This document shows positions 1 to 8,772 of a stretch of DNA of 64,000 nucleotides, piece after piece. The notes below the pieces were generated by a model that worked only from the letters and a program-made list of their open reading frames with translations, ran no database searches and had not been told where the DNA came from. The position numbers and the translations under genes are program-made. Numbering within the stretch: the first letter of the stretch is position 1; every line of letters begins with the position of its first letter. The stretch is from NCBI RefSeq assembly GCF_947501415.1, contig NZ_CANMVL010000002.1:1-64000 (forward strand), written 5' to 3'. This DNA is from an uncultured Halomonas sp. Its GTDB lineage: Bacteria > Pseudomonadota > Gammaproteobacteria > Pseudomonadales > Halomonadaceae.

Positions 1-50
1 GGCGGCCTGACGCCGATGATGTCCCGATCCGAGCTTAGCTGACCTGTCAG

Positions 51-73
51 GTGGTCCGAAGGATGGGGACCAC
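51..73 (-). terminator. Small hairpin after csgF
   Basis: A perfect 7-bp inverted repeat (GTGGTCC at 51-57, GGACCAC at 67-73, 9-nt loop) lies immediately downstream of the csgF stop codon on the minus strand. No U-tract follows. It could be a weak terminator or a processing hairpin before a csgG gene outside the window. No ATG start on the minus strand is visible in positions 1-74. Confidence 0.35.
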
Positions 74-74
74 T

Positions 75-422
75 TCAACCCCCACCCAGGCTGCGAATCC
101 TGATCTTCAGGTTGGAGCTGTCGATCACGCTGGTGCGCCCTGGCTCACCTTTCACGGCATCAGTAATGGCATCTTCCACCAGCCCCGCCCTCAGGTCCTG
201 AAGAAACAGATCGGTTTCGGAAAACCCACCGAAATCCGGAGCATTGGGATCGGTGTTGTCATCCTGGGCCTGGGCCTTGCCCAACAGGTAGTTGCCCACC
301 AAGGGGTCACCGCCGAAGGAGGGGTTGATGGGCCTGTAGATCATCTCCCCCGCATGGACCAGGCTCGCCGTGAGTGCCACGCCGGCGACGAGTGCTGCGG
401 ATACGATATGCTTCGCTTTCAT
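75..422 (-). CDS. csgF: Curli assembly protein CsgF
   Basis: Predicted 115-residue secreted protein. In curli biogenesis CsgF caps the CsgG outer-membrane pore and helps the CsgB nucleator fold at the surface. The start at 422 is preceded by GGAG (GGAGAGTAATA then ATG). A longer in-frame start at 458 lacks this. Residues 1-24 form a signal peptide ending VHA. The mature N-terminus carries the RPINPSFGG stretch that matches the CsgF pore-binding segment (NPxFGG). It sits directly downstream of csgE and csgD in the usual order. The next expected gene, csgG, is not inside the window. Confidence 0.9.
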   Translation of the reverse strand: MKAKHIVSAALVAGVALTASLVHAGEMIYRPINPSFGGDPLVGNYLLGKAQAQDDNTDPNAPDFGGFSETDLFLQDLRAGLVEDAITDAVKGEPGRTSVIDSSNLKIRIRSLGGG

Positions 423-524
423 TATTACTCTCCTATACCACTCGCCTTTACCACTCACCTATACCATTCACCTAAGCGAGTTAGCCTGTGCGAGATAAAC
501 CTGTGCGAGATAAGCCTGCGTAAG

Positions 525-1082
525 CTAGATTTCTTCGTCAGCTAAATCAGGATCATTGCCAAGCGCCTGAAGGATGGACTCTCTGATAACTCGCTGTTCC
601 ACCTGCTCGATGGCCACTTCGACATAGTCATCTATATCACTGAGCCGCGGAGGCATCGTTGCCTCGAACACCACCTGATTATCCAGAGTGATCCAGACCT
701 GACTTCCCCATCTTGCCGAGGGCCTCTCGTAGACAGCGAGGTTGGCCTCCGAAATCACCGGCCTGGCGAGGCTCAATTGGCTAAACTGCCGAAAGAAGGT
801 CTTGCCCGTCATGGTGATGGTGCGATCGATCAGCACTCCCGAAATCCCGGGCTCTCCAAGCCGAAACTGCTGCTTCAACTCCTCTTCCGCCTGGCCGGGC
901 TCCTCCGCCACACCCTCCTCCTGGTTGGCGATAAGGCCCTGGCCCTGAGCCAGCCCCCCGGATTCAACCTGCCCCTGGGCAGGGGAACTAACAGCGACCA
1001 TTCCCCCCAGGGTAACCATTGCCCCCAGGGTAAAGAGACACGGCAGAGAGCGAGACACTACTGAAGAGAGTCGCTGTCGCAT
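525..1082 (-). CDS. csgE: Curli specificity factor CsgE
   Basis: 185-residue periplasmic protein. CsgE escorts curli subunits to the CsgG secretion pore. After a long signal region (about residues 1-38) and an acidic low-complexity linker rich in Glu and Gln (about 40-70), the CsgE core is clear: GVLIDRTITMTGKTFFRQFS, then ERPSARWGSQVWITLDNQV. These match the family's DxTxTxxGxxFyxxF and RPSARWGSxixv motifs. The Glu-rich linker is longer than in the E. coli protein. The start overlaps the end of csgD by 25 bp and has a good GGGGAG ribosome site, so the two are co-transcribed. Confidence 0.92.
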   Translation of the reverse strand: MRQRLSSVVSRSLPCLFTLGAMVTLGGMVAVSSPAQGQVESGGLAQGQGLIANQEEGVAEEPGQAEEELKQQFRLGEPGISGVLIDRTITMTGKTFFRQFSQLSLARPVISEANLAVYERPSARWGSQVWITLDNQVVFEATMPPRLSDIDDYVEVAIEQVEQRVIRESILQALGNDPDLADEEI

Positions 1083-1762
1083 CCTTTTTCTCCCCTGCGT
1101 GTATGCATTTTCATCAGCGGAGGCGGGGCCCCGATATTCTGTCTGGCCCAGTTAACCGCTTGAGTTCTGTTATGAACGTCAATTTTCTTGAAGATGTTGT
1201 ACAGGTGGGACTTGACGGTGTGCTCACTGACAAAGAGGGTGTCGGCGATCTGCATATTGGTTGCCCCCGACCCCAGCAAGCCGATGATCTCCAGCTCACG
1301 CTGCGTAAGCCCACAGGCGGGTCGATAGGAGTTCAACGCCTGCTTTCTGAAGAACTCGATCAAGCGTGTCATCAGGGCCCTGGACATCCAGAGATGCCCC
1401 TCGAGAAGCCGATCGATTCCCTTGCAGATCATTTCTAGGGAGTCGTGCTGGTAGAAAACCCCCGAGAGATGCATGAACGTCAGTAATTCTGCCGCATGAG
1501 ACTCATCCCGCATATTGAGGGCCGCCATACGCACATCCGGCGTTTCCATGACCAACTCATGCCACTTCAGCATCAGACTCTCGTCCATGTAGCCCGCATC
1601 GATGATCACCAGTTCGGTGCCTTCCGGAAGGCTGTCTGCTTTCTCATTCGGGGAGAGTTGTGAGATGGAGCAGCTTATATTGTTCTTGATAAATTCAATG
1701 AAAAGGGTTGACTGTGGATTTTGCTCCGAGACAAACACCACGCTTCCAGTCCTTAGGTTCAT
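1058..1762 (-). CDS. csgD: LuxR-family biofilm regulator CsgD
   Basis: About 234 residues, a receiver-like N-terminal domain followed by a LuxR-type helix-turn-helix in the last third. The HTH is visible as LTQRELEIIGLLGSGATN, then ADTLFVSEHTVKSHLYN and NRTQAVNWA, very close to E. coli CsgD. The N-terminal domain keeps the VFYQHDSLEMICKGI-type helix but lacks an obvious phospho-acceptor Asp context, as in CsgD. GGAG lies 6 nt upstream of the start at 1762; an alternative start is 1789. It heads csgD-csgE-csgF, so it probably activates its own curli operon and other matrix genes. Confidence 0.88.
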   Translation of the reverse strand: MNLRTGSVVFVSEQNPQSTLFIEFIKNNISCSISQLSPNEKADSLPEGTELVIIDAGYMDESLMLKWHELVMETPDVRMAALNMRDESHAAELLTFMHLSGVFYQHDSLEMICKGIDRLLEGHLWMSRALMTRLIEFFRKQALNSYRPACGLTQRELEIIGLLGSGATNMQIADTLFVSEHTVKSHLYNIFKKIDVHNRTQAVNWARQNIGAPPPLMKMHTRRGEKGCDSDSLQ

Positions 1763-2040
1763 GCTTATCTCCAGTATGATCGGGCTCAACCATCGTTCCG
1801 CAAGTGACTTGAGGCCAGGTAGTAGGAAGTATGGTACGACGACCCAGCAACGTAAACCTTTGTTACTGAGTGTGTCTTATGGTCACTCAGAAAGCAATAC
1901 CCTGTGAAAGCATTTGTCTATATGAATCATAATGTTGCCATTCTGATCTTTAGTTAAACTGCTAAAAAACAAGATGAAGATGAATAAAAATCATCTTTTG
2001 GCGCCGTGCCCATCGCCGCCATGTAACGATGACGGGCCCC

Positions 2041-2062
2041 TGTAATGACCCCCTGCTTTCTG
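2041..2062. repeat. Solo IS3-type terminal sequence
   Basis: TGTAATGACCCCCTGCTTTC matches the terminal sequence of the IS3-family remnants at 15251 (reverse complement) and 20783, which read TGTAATGACCCCCTAGTTTC. The first 14 bases are identical. No transposase is attached, so this is a solo end or a trace of an excised element. Confidence 0.5.
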
Positions 2063-2075
2063 GGCCCCCAAAACG

Positions 2076-2114
2076 CAAGACACCCGGCGCGGGTCTCCCC
2101 GGCCGGGTGTCTTG
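2076..2114 (-). terminator. Terminator hairpin after the dehydratase gene
   Basis: A 13-bp perfect inverted repeat (CAAGACACCCGGC at 2076-2088, GCCGGGTGTCTTG at 2102-2114) with a 13-nt loop, 32 bp beyond the dehydratase stop codon. A short T-rich stretch (TTGCGTTTT) follows on the minus strand. It separates the glycan operon from csgD. Confidence 0.7.
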
Positions 2115-2145
2115 ATTAATCAGCTCCAGTTAATCAAGGTAAATC

Positions 2146-4170
2146 TCACATCATCGATTGTTTCCTTGATCGAATGTCCACGACCGAGCCTGCCTGCTCC
2201 GGGTCGCCTCGCTCCTGCTCCTGCTCCTGCTCCTGGAGGCTCGCCTGCTGCGCCTGCCACAGCAGGTCCTCGATGCCATCGTTGGGCTGATAACCGGTAG
2301 GCGCTTCGAGCAGCAGTTCGCGCAGTGCCGGATAGTCGAAACGGTAACAGGCCTCCAGCAGGCGTTCGAGCAGCTGGCGCATCTCACCCCAGGGCATCGA
2401 GACCTCGTTGGCCGTCATGATCCGCGTGTGACAGGTCTCCCCCGGATCTTCCCCGATCAGCAGCTCTTCATACAGCTTCTCACCGGGCCGCAGGCCGGTG
2501 AAGACGATATCGATATCGCCCTGCCTGAAGACATCCTGCCCCTCCAGCATCTCATCGGGGTCGGGGAACGCCGGCTCCAGGCCAGAGAGGCGCACCATCT
2601 GGCCCGCCAGCTCGGCGATCTTGACCGGCTCGCCCATATCCAGCACGAACACATCGCCGCCACGCGCCATGGCACCCGCCTGTATGACCAGCTGAGCGGC
2701 CTCTGGGATGGTCATGAAGTAACGAGTGATATCCGGATGGGTCACGGTGATCGGCCCGCCCGCCTCGATCTGGCGACGGAACAGCGGAACCACCGAGCCG
2801 CTGGAGCCCAGCACATTACCGAAGCGCACCATGGAGAACAGCGTGGCATGCTGTTCGGCCCCCAGCGCCTGGCATACCAGCTCGGCCAACCGCTTGCTGG
2901 CGCCCATCACGTTGGTCGGACGCACCGCCTTGTCGGTGGAAACCAGTACGAAGGCCTCGACCCCACTGTTGATGGCCGCCTCGGCGCAGGCATGGGTGCC
3001 CATCACGTTGTTGAGCAGCCCCTCCACCACATTGTGCTCCACCATGGGCACATGCTTGTAGGCCGCCGCATGGTAGACCGTCTGCACGCCGAAGTGCGCC
3101 ATTACCGCCTCGAGGCGGGCCTGGTGCTGCACCGAGCCCAGCAACGTCTTCAGCGGCACCGAGAGTCCCTCCCGTGCCAAAAGGGCCAGCAGGTCCTGTT
3201 CCACGTGGTAGAGGTTGTACTCCGAGACCTCCAACAGGACCAGCTGACGCGGCCCCTGACGCAGGATCTGACGACACAGCTCGCTGCCGATGGAGCCCCC
3301 GGCGCCGGTCACCATCACCACCTTGTCGCGGATATTGGCGCCCATCAGGGTGGCATCCGGCGGCACCGGATCACGGCCCAGCAGATCCTCCACCGCCACG
3401 TCACGCACCTCGTTGATCTTGGCCAGGCCCTGGATCACATCCTTCATGCCGGGGATGCTCTGCACCGGCACGCTGAGCGGCTCCAGGCTCTCGAGAATCT
3501 CGCGCCGCCTTGCCCGGCTGCTGCTGGGAATGGCCATCAGCACCTTCTGGATGCCGTAGTTTTCGATCAGGCTCGGTATCGCCTGGGGTGGGTAGACCTT
3601 CAGCCCTTCGATAAAGGCGCGATGCAGCCCCTGGGCATCATCCACGAAGGCGCAGGGTTCATACTCCTGCCCCTGACGCAGCGACACCACCAACTGACGA
3701 CCCGCCGAACCGGCACCGTAGATCAGCACCCGGGTCTTGTGACGCAGCTGTCCGCGCAGATAGATCGCCCGCAGGAAGAACCGCACCCCGCCGATGGTCA
3801 GCATCGCCAGCATGGCGTAGATAAAGGGCACCGAGCGCGGCACCGGCAGATTCAGCAGCACATTGATCACCGCCAGCGAAATCGCCGAGCCGGCCACCCC
3901 CGCCAGCACCGCCTTCACCGCCTTCTGGTTCATATAGCGGATCACCGCGCGGTAGAACCCCACGCGAATGAAGATCAGCAGGCTCACCGGAATCATCACC
4001 GGCAGCACCAGCCACACCTCCGGCTGGGCCATGAAGGCCAGGCTATCCAGGCGCAGCAGCATGGCCGTGGCGAAGCTGAAGATGATCAGCACCACATCCG
4101 CCAGCAGCTGCACCAGGCGCTTCTGGGTGCGTGGCAGCCGGAACAGCGGGTAAAACAACTTTATCAGCAC
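2146..4170 (-). CDS. pglF: UDP-GlcNAc 4,6-dehydratase, PglF/WbpM type
   Basis: Membrane-anchored nucleotide-sugar dehydratase of the long CapD/WbpM/PglF type. It converts UDP-GlcNAc to the 4-keto-6-deoxy sugar, the first step toward bacillosamine or QuiNAc/FucNAc. Four N-terminal hydrophobic segments are followed by a degenerate Rossmann domain (RVLIYGAGSAGRQL) and the catalytic SDR domain (VVMVTGAGGSIGSEL). The STDKAVRPTNVMGASKR stretch supplies the Thr-Asp-Lys catalytic triad. I favour the GTG start at 4170, which follows GAAGGA; an ATG at 4263 would add 31 poorly conserved residues. The C-terminus ends in a Gln-Glu repeat encoded by repetitive CTCCTG units. It works with the pglE-, pglD- and pglC-like genes at 6803-9365. 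Confidence 0.85.
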   Translation of the reverse strand: MLIKLFYPLFRLPRTQKRLVQLLADVVLIIFSFATAMLLRLDSLAFMAQPEVWLVLPVMIPVSLLIFIRVGFYRAVIRYMNQKAVKAVLAGVAGSAISLAVINVLLNLPVPRSVPFIYAMLAMLTIGGVRFFLRAIYLRGQLRHKTRVLIYGAGSAGRQLVVSLRQGQEYEPCAFVDDAQGLHRAFIEGLKVYPPQAIPSLIENYGIQKVLMAIPSSSRARRREILESLEPLSVPVQSIPGMKDVIQGLAKINEVRDVAVEDLLGRDPVPPDATLMGANIRDKVVMVTGAGGSIGSELCRQILRQGPRQLVLLEVSEYNLYHVEQDLLALLAREGLSVPLKTLLGSVQHQARLEAVMAHFGVQTVYHAAAYKHVPMVEHNVVEGLLNNVMGTHACAEAAINSGVEAFVLVSTDKAVRPTNVMGASKRLAELVCQALGAEQHATLFSMVRFGNVLGSSGSVVPLFRRQIEAGGPITVTHPDITRYFMTIPEAAQLVIQAGAMARGGDVFVLDMGEPVKIAELAGQMVRLSGLEPAFPDPDEMLEGQDVFRQGDIDIVFTGLRPGEKLYEELLIGEDPGETCHTRIMTANEVSMPWGEMRQLLERLLEACYRFDYPALRELLLEAPTGYQPNDGIEDLLWQAQQASLQEQEQEQERGDPEQAGSVVDIRSRKQSMM

Positions 4171-4306
4171 AGAACGGTCCTTCTCATTCCCAATCCTGGA
4201 TGCACAGGATCCAGGAGACATGGGATGAGGTGAGCAAGGTGGGAAGTCGCGGAATAATAACAATCAGGGCGCCGGCATTCAGCCGCTAGTAACGCCACGG
4301 AAGTGA

Positions 4307-4338
4307 CACGCCGTGTAAGAGATGTCTTACACGGCGTG
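4307..4338 (-). terminator. Hairpin between tviB and pglF
   Basis: A 14-bp perfect inverted repeat (CACGCCGTGTAAGA / TCTTACACGGCGTG) with a 4-nt loop lies in the 227-bp gap (counted from the GTG start at 4170) between two minus-strand genes. No clear U-tract follows. It may attenuate or terminate transcription from the tviB side. Confidence 0.55.
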
Positions 4339-4397
4339 CGAGAGTCGCCACAGCTGTGAGAAACGCTACAGCTACAGCTACGTTAACTGCTACATCA

Positions 4398-5675
4398 TTA
4401 CAGCCTGAGATCGACCTGGGTCTTGTCGAGGGCGTACTTCAGATCGTACAGCACCTGCTCGGGCTTGCCCCAGGCACGGATGCCCCCGGCACCCAGCTCG
4501 CAGAACTCGCGGTGAGCCACGGCCAGGATGGTGGCGTCATAGGCGCCCTCTTCCGGCGTTTCCACCGGGCGAATACCGTACTCCGCTTCGGCTTCATCGC
4601 CATTGACCTGGGGGTCGAAGACATCCACCCGGACGTTGTACTCGGCAAGCTCATTGAGGATATCAACCACCCGGGTATTGCGCAGATCCGGGCAGTTCTC
4701 CTTGAAGGCCAGGCCCAGCACCAGCACCCGGGCTCCATCCACATGGATGCGCCGCTTGATCATCTGCTTGACCAGCTGGCTTGCCACATAGGCGCCCATG
4801 CCATCGTTGAGCCGGCGCCCTGCCAGGATCATCTCCGGGTGATAGCCAACCTGCTGAGCCCTGTGGGTCAGGTAGTAGGGGTCCACGCCGATGCAGTGAC
4901 CACCCACCAACCCCGGCCGAAACGGCAGGAAGTTCCATTTGGTACCGGCCGCTTCCAGCACCTCTTCGGTATCGATCCCCAGGCGATTGAAGATCACCGC
5001 CAACTCGTTGATCAGGGCGATATTCACGTCGCGCTGGGTGTTCTCGATCACCTTGGCGGCCTCGGCCACGGCGATGGAGCTCGCCTGGTGGGTACCGGCG
5101 GTGATCACCCGGCGATAGAGGGCATCCACGAACTCGGCCACCTCCGGCGTGGAGCCCGAGGTCACCTTCTTGATGGTGGTAACGCGGTGCTCCTTGTCGC
5201 CGGGGTTGATCCGCTCCGGGCTATACCCGGCATAGAAATCCTGGTTGTAGATCAACCCAGACACCCGCTCCACCACCGGGATGCAGGCCTCCTCGGTGGC
5301 ACCGGGGTAGACGGTAGACTCATAGATCACCACATCGCCCTGACCCACCACCTGGCCCAAAGTCTCACTGGCACGAACCAGGGGCGTGAGATCCGGCCGG
5401 CGGCTGGCATCGATGGGGGTCGGCACGGTCACGATATAGACGTTGCACTCCCGCAGCGCCTCCAGCTCGCTCGAGAACGACAGCTGTGTCGCCTGCGCCA
5501 GCAGCTCCGGCTCCACCTCCAGCGTGTGATCCACCCCATCGCGCAGCTCACCGATGCGCCGGGCATTGATATCGAACCCCACGGTGGGCAGCACCTTCCC
5601 AAATTCCACCGCCAGCGGCAGCCCCACATAGCCCAGGCCAATGACGCCCAGGCGCACGTTATCCAGATTCAACAT
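4398..5675 (-). CDS. tviB: UDP-N-acetylhexosamine 6-dehydrogenase, TviB/WbpO type
   Basis: 425-residue NAD-dependent enzyme that oxidises C6 of a UDP-HexNAc to the uronic acid, in the UDP-Glc/GDP-Man dehydrogenase family. The N-terminal NAD site [11 protein letters not shown] is at residues 10-20. A central helix and the catalytic-Cys motif [12 protein letters not shown] follow near residues 258-270. A C-terminal domain starts around [21 protein letters not shown]. Length and motifs fit the Vi-antigen TviB/WbpO branch better than plain UDP-glucose dehydrogenase. I cannot tell GlcNAc from GalNAc preference from sequence alone. It probably supplies an acidic amino-sugar to the glycan built by the neighbouring transferases. 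Confidence 0.86.
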   Translation of the reverse strand: MLNLDNVRLGVIGLGYVGLPLAVEFGKVLPTVGFDINARRIGELRDGVDHTLEVEPELLAQATQLSFSSELEALRECNVYIVTVPTPIDASRRPDLTPLVRASETLGQVVGQGDVVIYESTVYPGATEEACIPVVERVSGLIYNQDFYAGYSPERINPGDKEHRVTTIKKVTSGSTPEVAEFVDALYRRVITAGTHQASSIAVAEAAKVIENTQRDVNIALINELAVIFNRLGIDTEEVLEAAGTKWNFLPFRPGLVGGHCIGVDPYYLTHRAQQVGYHPEMILAGRRLNDGMGAYVASQLVKQMIKRRIHVDGARVLVLGLAFKENCPDLRNTRVVDILNELAEYNVRVDVFDPQVNGDEAEAEYGIRPVETPEEGAYDATILAVAHREFCELGAGGIRAWGKPEQVLYDLKYALDKTQVDLRL

Positions 5676-5713
5676 GCGTTACATCCTATGATCGAAAACT
5701 GTGTCTTAAAAAA

Positions 5714-5787
5714 AGATTCATCGCAGAGTGACGTGAAGCCTGTAGATAGGAGGCATACTCCTCTACCCACTGGGGGTTTCGCCACCT
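5714..5787. repeat. Dispersed intergenic repeat, copy 1
   Basis: About 74 bp starting AGATTCATCGCAGAGTGACG and containing CTCCTCTACCCACTGGGGG. A close second copy lies at 39205-39278 in another intergenic region. Most positions match, and the inverted core (GGAGG...CTCCTC) is conserved. It carries no coding frame. It resembles REP/MITE-type intergenic elements. Confidence 0.6.
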
Positions 5788-5956
5788 TGTGGGAGGCCGG
5801 CCCCCCGGGCGATGGCGCCGATAGGCGCCCGTTAGTCTTGTCGCACATTTACTTGAAGATGCCTTGTAAGAGCGCGGGTCCCCGGGCGATTGGTGCCGGA
5901 ACCTGACAACAAAGCCGATGGGTATTGGCTACCAGGCCTATCCATGCAAACCTCGC

Positions 5957-6721
5957 TTACGGCTGCTCCCAGCGCACCGCCAGCAACCCCAGAGCCTCAT
6001 ATACCACACGCTCGGTCTTGCGCAGCTCACTGGCCGACGGTACCCAATCACGCAACGTGCTCCTGGGCGTGTGTTGCGTCAGATAGTGGGTAGGCGCTGC
6101 TACGGGATCGAGACCCGCCCGCTGGAAGTGGCGCATCGCCCGCGGCATATGCGAGGCCGAAGTCACCAGTACTATCCTAGCGCCCTCCCCCAGTTCATCC
6201 CGCACCGCCTGGGCCTCCTGGCCGGTATCGGTGGGCCAATCCAATAGGCGAAGCTGCGCCTCCGGCACGCCAAGATCCATGGCAGCGGTCGTATAGCCTT
6301 TCGCCACAGCAGGAACCGTCGAGTCACTGCTGGCACCGGAAACCATCAGTAGCAATTCAGGGCGCTGACGCCAAAGGCGAACTCCCTCCATCAAGCGAAT
6401 GGCAGAACTATCGCTAAGTCGCCCCACACTGGAGCGTGGCGCCTCCGGCTGCCAACCACCGCCCAACACCACCACCGCGGCCAGCGAGTCATCGTTGGGC
6501 AACTCCATCAGTGCCGGATAGCACTGTTCCAACGGTGCCAGCAGCCGGTCAGTCACCGGCGGCCAACTGACCAACAGCAGTAGCAACAGGCCGCCCCCCA
6601 CAACGCCGAGCCCCAGACGGCGGTGACGCGACGCCAGAAACAGTCCGAGCGTCACCAGCGAAAGAATGATTGGTAACGGCATTAACCAATGCGCCGCAAC
6701 ACTCTTGATCAGCTCATACAT
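5957..6721 (-). CDS. YdcF/ElyC-type DUF218 membrane protein
   Basis: 254 residues. Two N-terminal hydrophobic segments (about 12-31 and 36-53) are followed by a periplasmic DUF218 domain. The family signature AAVVVLGGGWQPE leads it, then RLMEGVRLWRQRP, LLMVSGASS, and the C-terminal VLVTSASHMPRAMRHFQRAGLDPVAAPT. E. coli ElyC/YdcF/SanA relatives act in envelope polysaccharide or lipid-carrier homeostasis, with no firmly established reaction. Placement between glycan genes suggests a role in lipid-linked precursor use; that is inference. Confidence 0.78.
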   Translation of the reverse strand: MYELIKSVAAHWLMPLPIILSLVTLGLFLASRHRRLGLGVVGGGLLLLLLVSWPPVTDRLLAPLEQCYPALMELPNDDSLAAVVVLGGGWQPEAPRSSVGRLSDSSAIRLMEGVRLWRQRPELLLMVSGASSDSTVPAVAKGYTTAAMDLGVPEAQLRLLDWPTDTGQEAQAVRDELGEGARIVLVTSASHMPRAMRHFQRAGLDPVAAPTHYLTQHTPRSTLRDWVPSASELRKTERVVYEALGLLAVRWEQP

Positions 6722-6802
6722 TGGTTAGCCTGGCAGCCAATGGACGGGAGCGGCCAGCGGCAGATAGCATGGCAGAGTCTACTAAAGAGGTGCACGCCAC
6801 CA

Positions 6803-8005
6803 TTAACTGATAGCCTCAGCCATCACCTCACGAATCACCTCGCAGGTCTTGTCGATCTCGGCCTCGGTTAGCGTGGGGTGGCACAGAAACATCAGGCTGG
6901 TCTCACCCAGCTCGCGCGCCACGGGCAAGCGGTGTTCGGGCCGCCAGCCGGGATTACTCGATAAGCCATCGAAGGCCTTCTCAAGATAGACCTCGGAGCA
7001 GGAGCCCGAGAAACATGGCACACCCCGCTCGACGATTGCCGTCTGGATACGATCGCGATTCCAGCCCTCAGCCAGCTGCTCCGGTTCTACAAACACATAG
7101 CACTTGTAGGCCGCATGCTCGATATGCTCGGGAATAAATGGCACCCGTAACCCGGGGCACTCGCTTGCCACCTTCCAAATCCGCTGCGCATTGACCTGGC
7201 GCGCCGCCTTCCACTGCGGCATGCGAGCCAACTGAATGCGACCGATGGCTGCCTGCATCTCGGTAAGACGCCAGTTGGTGCCGAAGCTTTCGTGAAGCCA
7301 ACGGAAGCCAGGCGGATGTTCTCTCTCGTACACGGCTTCCCAACTCTTGCCGTGATCCTTGTAGGCCCACATCCTGCCCCACAGCGCCTCATCGCTTGTG
7401 GTGACCATGCCCCCTTCCCCGCCGGTGGTCATGATCTTGTCCTGGCAGAAAGACCAACAACCTATATGGCCGATGCTGCCCACGCTGCGCCCATGATATG
7501 TAGCGCCATGTGCCTGGGCGCAATCCTCGATCACATAGAGGCTGTGCTCCTCGGCCAGCGCCATCAAGTCATCCATCTCGCAGGGCCAACCTGCCAGATG
7601 CACGGCGAGTATCGCGCGGGTATTGGGAGTGACCTTCTCGGCCACCGTAGCGGCAGTAATATTCTGGGAGTCACGATCCACATCGGCGAATACCGGCACC
7701 GCCCCGGCGAGAGCGATGCTGGAGGCAGAGGCCAGGAAAGTACGCGAGGTGACGATCACCTCATCGCGGCCCCGACCATCGCCCTCTCCTATCCCTAGCC
7801 CCTTCAAGGCGAGGTCCAGCGCGGTAGTGCCATTGGAAACAGCGATGGCGTATTCCGTTTGGGCATACTTTGCGAACTCTCGCTCGAATGCACGCCCCTC
7901 CTGGCCAGTCCAGTAGTTAACCTGGTTGGAGAGCAGCACCCGCTGCACAACCTCGGCCTCTTCATTAGTAAAGGAGGGCCAAGGCGAAAAAGGTCCGTTT
8001 AGCAT
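6803..8005 (-). CDS. pglE: DegT/DnrJ-type sugar aminotransferase, PglE-like
   Basis: 400-residue PLP-dependent aminotransferase. It fits transfer of an amino group to the 4-keto sugar made by the PglF-like dehydratase. Visible motifs: SNGTTALDLALKGLGI near residues 58-73 (phosphate binding), YVIEDCAQAHGATY near 158-171, and SFCQDKIMTTGGEGGM near 188-203, where the Lys is the PLP Schiff-base residue. The pglD- and pglC-like genes lie just upstream in the operon, matching a bacillosamine cassette. The exact sugar product is inferred from neighbours. Confidence 0.85.
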   Translation of the reverse strand: MLNGPFSPWPSFTNEEAEVVQRVLLSNQVNYWTGQEGRAFEREFAKYAQTEYAIAVSNGTTALDLALKGLGIGEGDGRGRDEVIVTSRTFLASASSIALAGAVPVFADVDRDSQNITAATVAEKVTPNTRAILAVHLAGWPCEMDDLMALAEEHSLYVIEDCAQAHGATYHGRSVGSIGHIGCWSFCQDKIMTTGGEGGMVTTSDEALWGRMWAYKDHGKSWEAVYEREHPPGFRWLHESFGTNWRLTEMQAAIGRIQLARMPQWKAARQVNAQRIWKVASECPGLRVPFIPEHIEHAAYKCYVFVEPEQLAEGWNRDRIQTAIVERGVPCFSGSCSEVYLEKAFDGLSSNPGWRPEHRLPVARELGETSLMFLCHPTLTEAEIDKTCEVIREVMAEAIS

Positions 8006-8157
8006 CTAAACCACCATGGTAGATAACCAAGCTAGCGTGTGCGGTGAGACCCACTTGTAACCGTCAAGCACGGCAATCGCTAGCCGAAAATGTTAGCTGA
8101 TTGCGGGGGCTGACCCCAAAGGCGGGCGACCCGCAGGCTGCATGAAGAGTTATTTAC

Positions 8158-8772
8158 TCACACCGGCCTGGCGGGCACACCAACTACAGTGCTACCAGCG
8201 GCCACATCTTTAATTACGGCTGCGCCGGCACCTACTACGGCATGCCTGCCAATACTAACGAGTTGCTTTACCGCAGCACCAATGCCAACCCACGCGCCCT
8301 CTCCCACTTTCACGTACCCAGCTAGGGCCGCACCGGGGGAGATATGTACCCCATCGGCCAGCGTGCAGTCATGATCTAACGAGGCTCGGGTATTGACGAT
8401 GCAGGCCATACCCACGTAGCAATCTGCCTGAATTACCACACCGGCAAATACCACACTGCCGATACCTAGCTCAGCCTGTGCGCTCACCACCGCGTTGGGA
8501 TGAATAATGGTGACCAAGGGTGCCCCGGAAGCCAGCAATTTGCGAGTCTTGGCGAGGCGAGTGGCGTTATTACCAATACCGACCACTACGCCGTCAAAAT
8601 CATTGGCAGTATCGAATAGTGTTGCAGTACCTCCCGCTACCGACCAAGCGCCATTTTCACTAACCCGCGGCCAAGCATCATCAAAGAAGACCACCTCCTT
8701 CCAACCGGCTTGTAATGCCGTATCGGCAACTACCTTGCCGTGGCCGCTGGCCCCTAGAATCGCTAGCCTCAC
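8158..8772 (-). CDS. pglD: Sugar N-acetyltransferase, PglD/NeuD family
   Basis: 204-residue acyltransferase. The N-terminal Rossmann-like part begins LAILGASGHGKVVAD, and a left-handed beta-helix of hexapeptide repeats fills the C-terminal half. The catalytic His region reads NTRASLDHDCTLADGVHISPG, as in PglD. It begins with GTG overlapping the previous stop by one base (TAGTG at 8774-8770), so it is translationally coupled to pglC. In the bacillosamine route it acetylates the 4-amino group to give UDP-diNAcBac. A 152-bp gap separates it from the aminotransferase. Confidence 0.86.
   Translation of the reverse strand: MRLAILGASGHGKVVADTALQAGWKEVVFFDDAWPRVSENGAWSVAGGTATLFDTANDFDGVVVGIGNNATRLAKTRKLLASGAPLVTIIHPNAVVSAQAELGIGSVVFAGVVIQADCYVGMACIVNTRASLDHDCTLADGVHISPGAALAGYVKVGEGAWVGIGAAVKQLVSIGRHAVVGAGAAVIKDVAAGSTVVGVPARPV

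Larger units (their letters stand above)
1763..2145. promoter_or_regulatory. csgD upstream region
   Basis: 383 bp without a gene between csgD and the dehydratase gene, both on the minus strand. It should hold the csgD promoter (AT-rich part about 1840-1985). I cannot name a specific operator. The far end contains an IS-end-like sequence (2041-2062) and a strong hairpin (2076-2114) that belongs to the upstream dehydratase operon. Confidence 0.5.

Noticed and set aside
51-545. 164-codon plus-strand frame over csgF
   Set aside because: Antisense to csgF and the csgE-csgF gap; csgF has a signal peptide, ribosome site and family motif.
2428-4233. 601-codon plus-strand open frame
   Set aside because: Antisense to the PglF-like dehydratase; His/Gln-rich composition is the usual shadow of a GC-rich gene, and no domain is visible.
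4356-5906. 516-codon plus-strand open frame
   Set aside because: Antisense to tviB, which has full catalytic motifs on the other strand.
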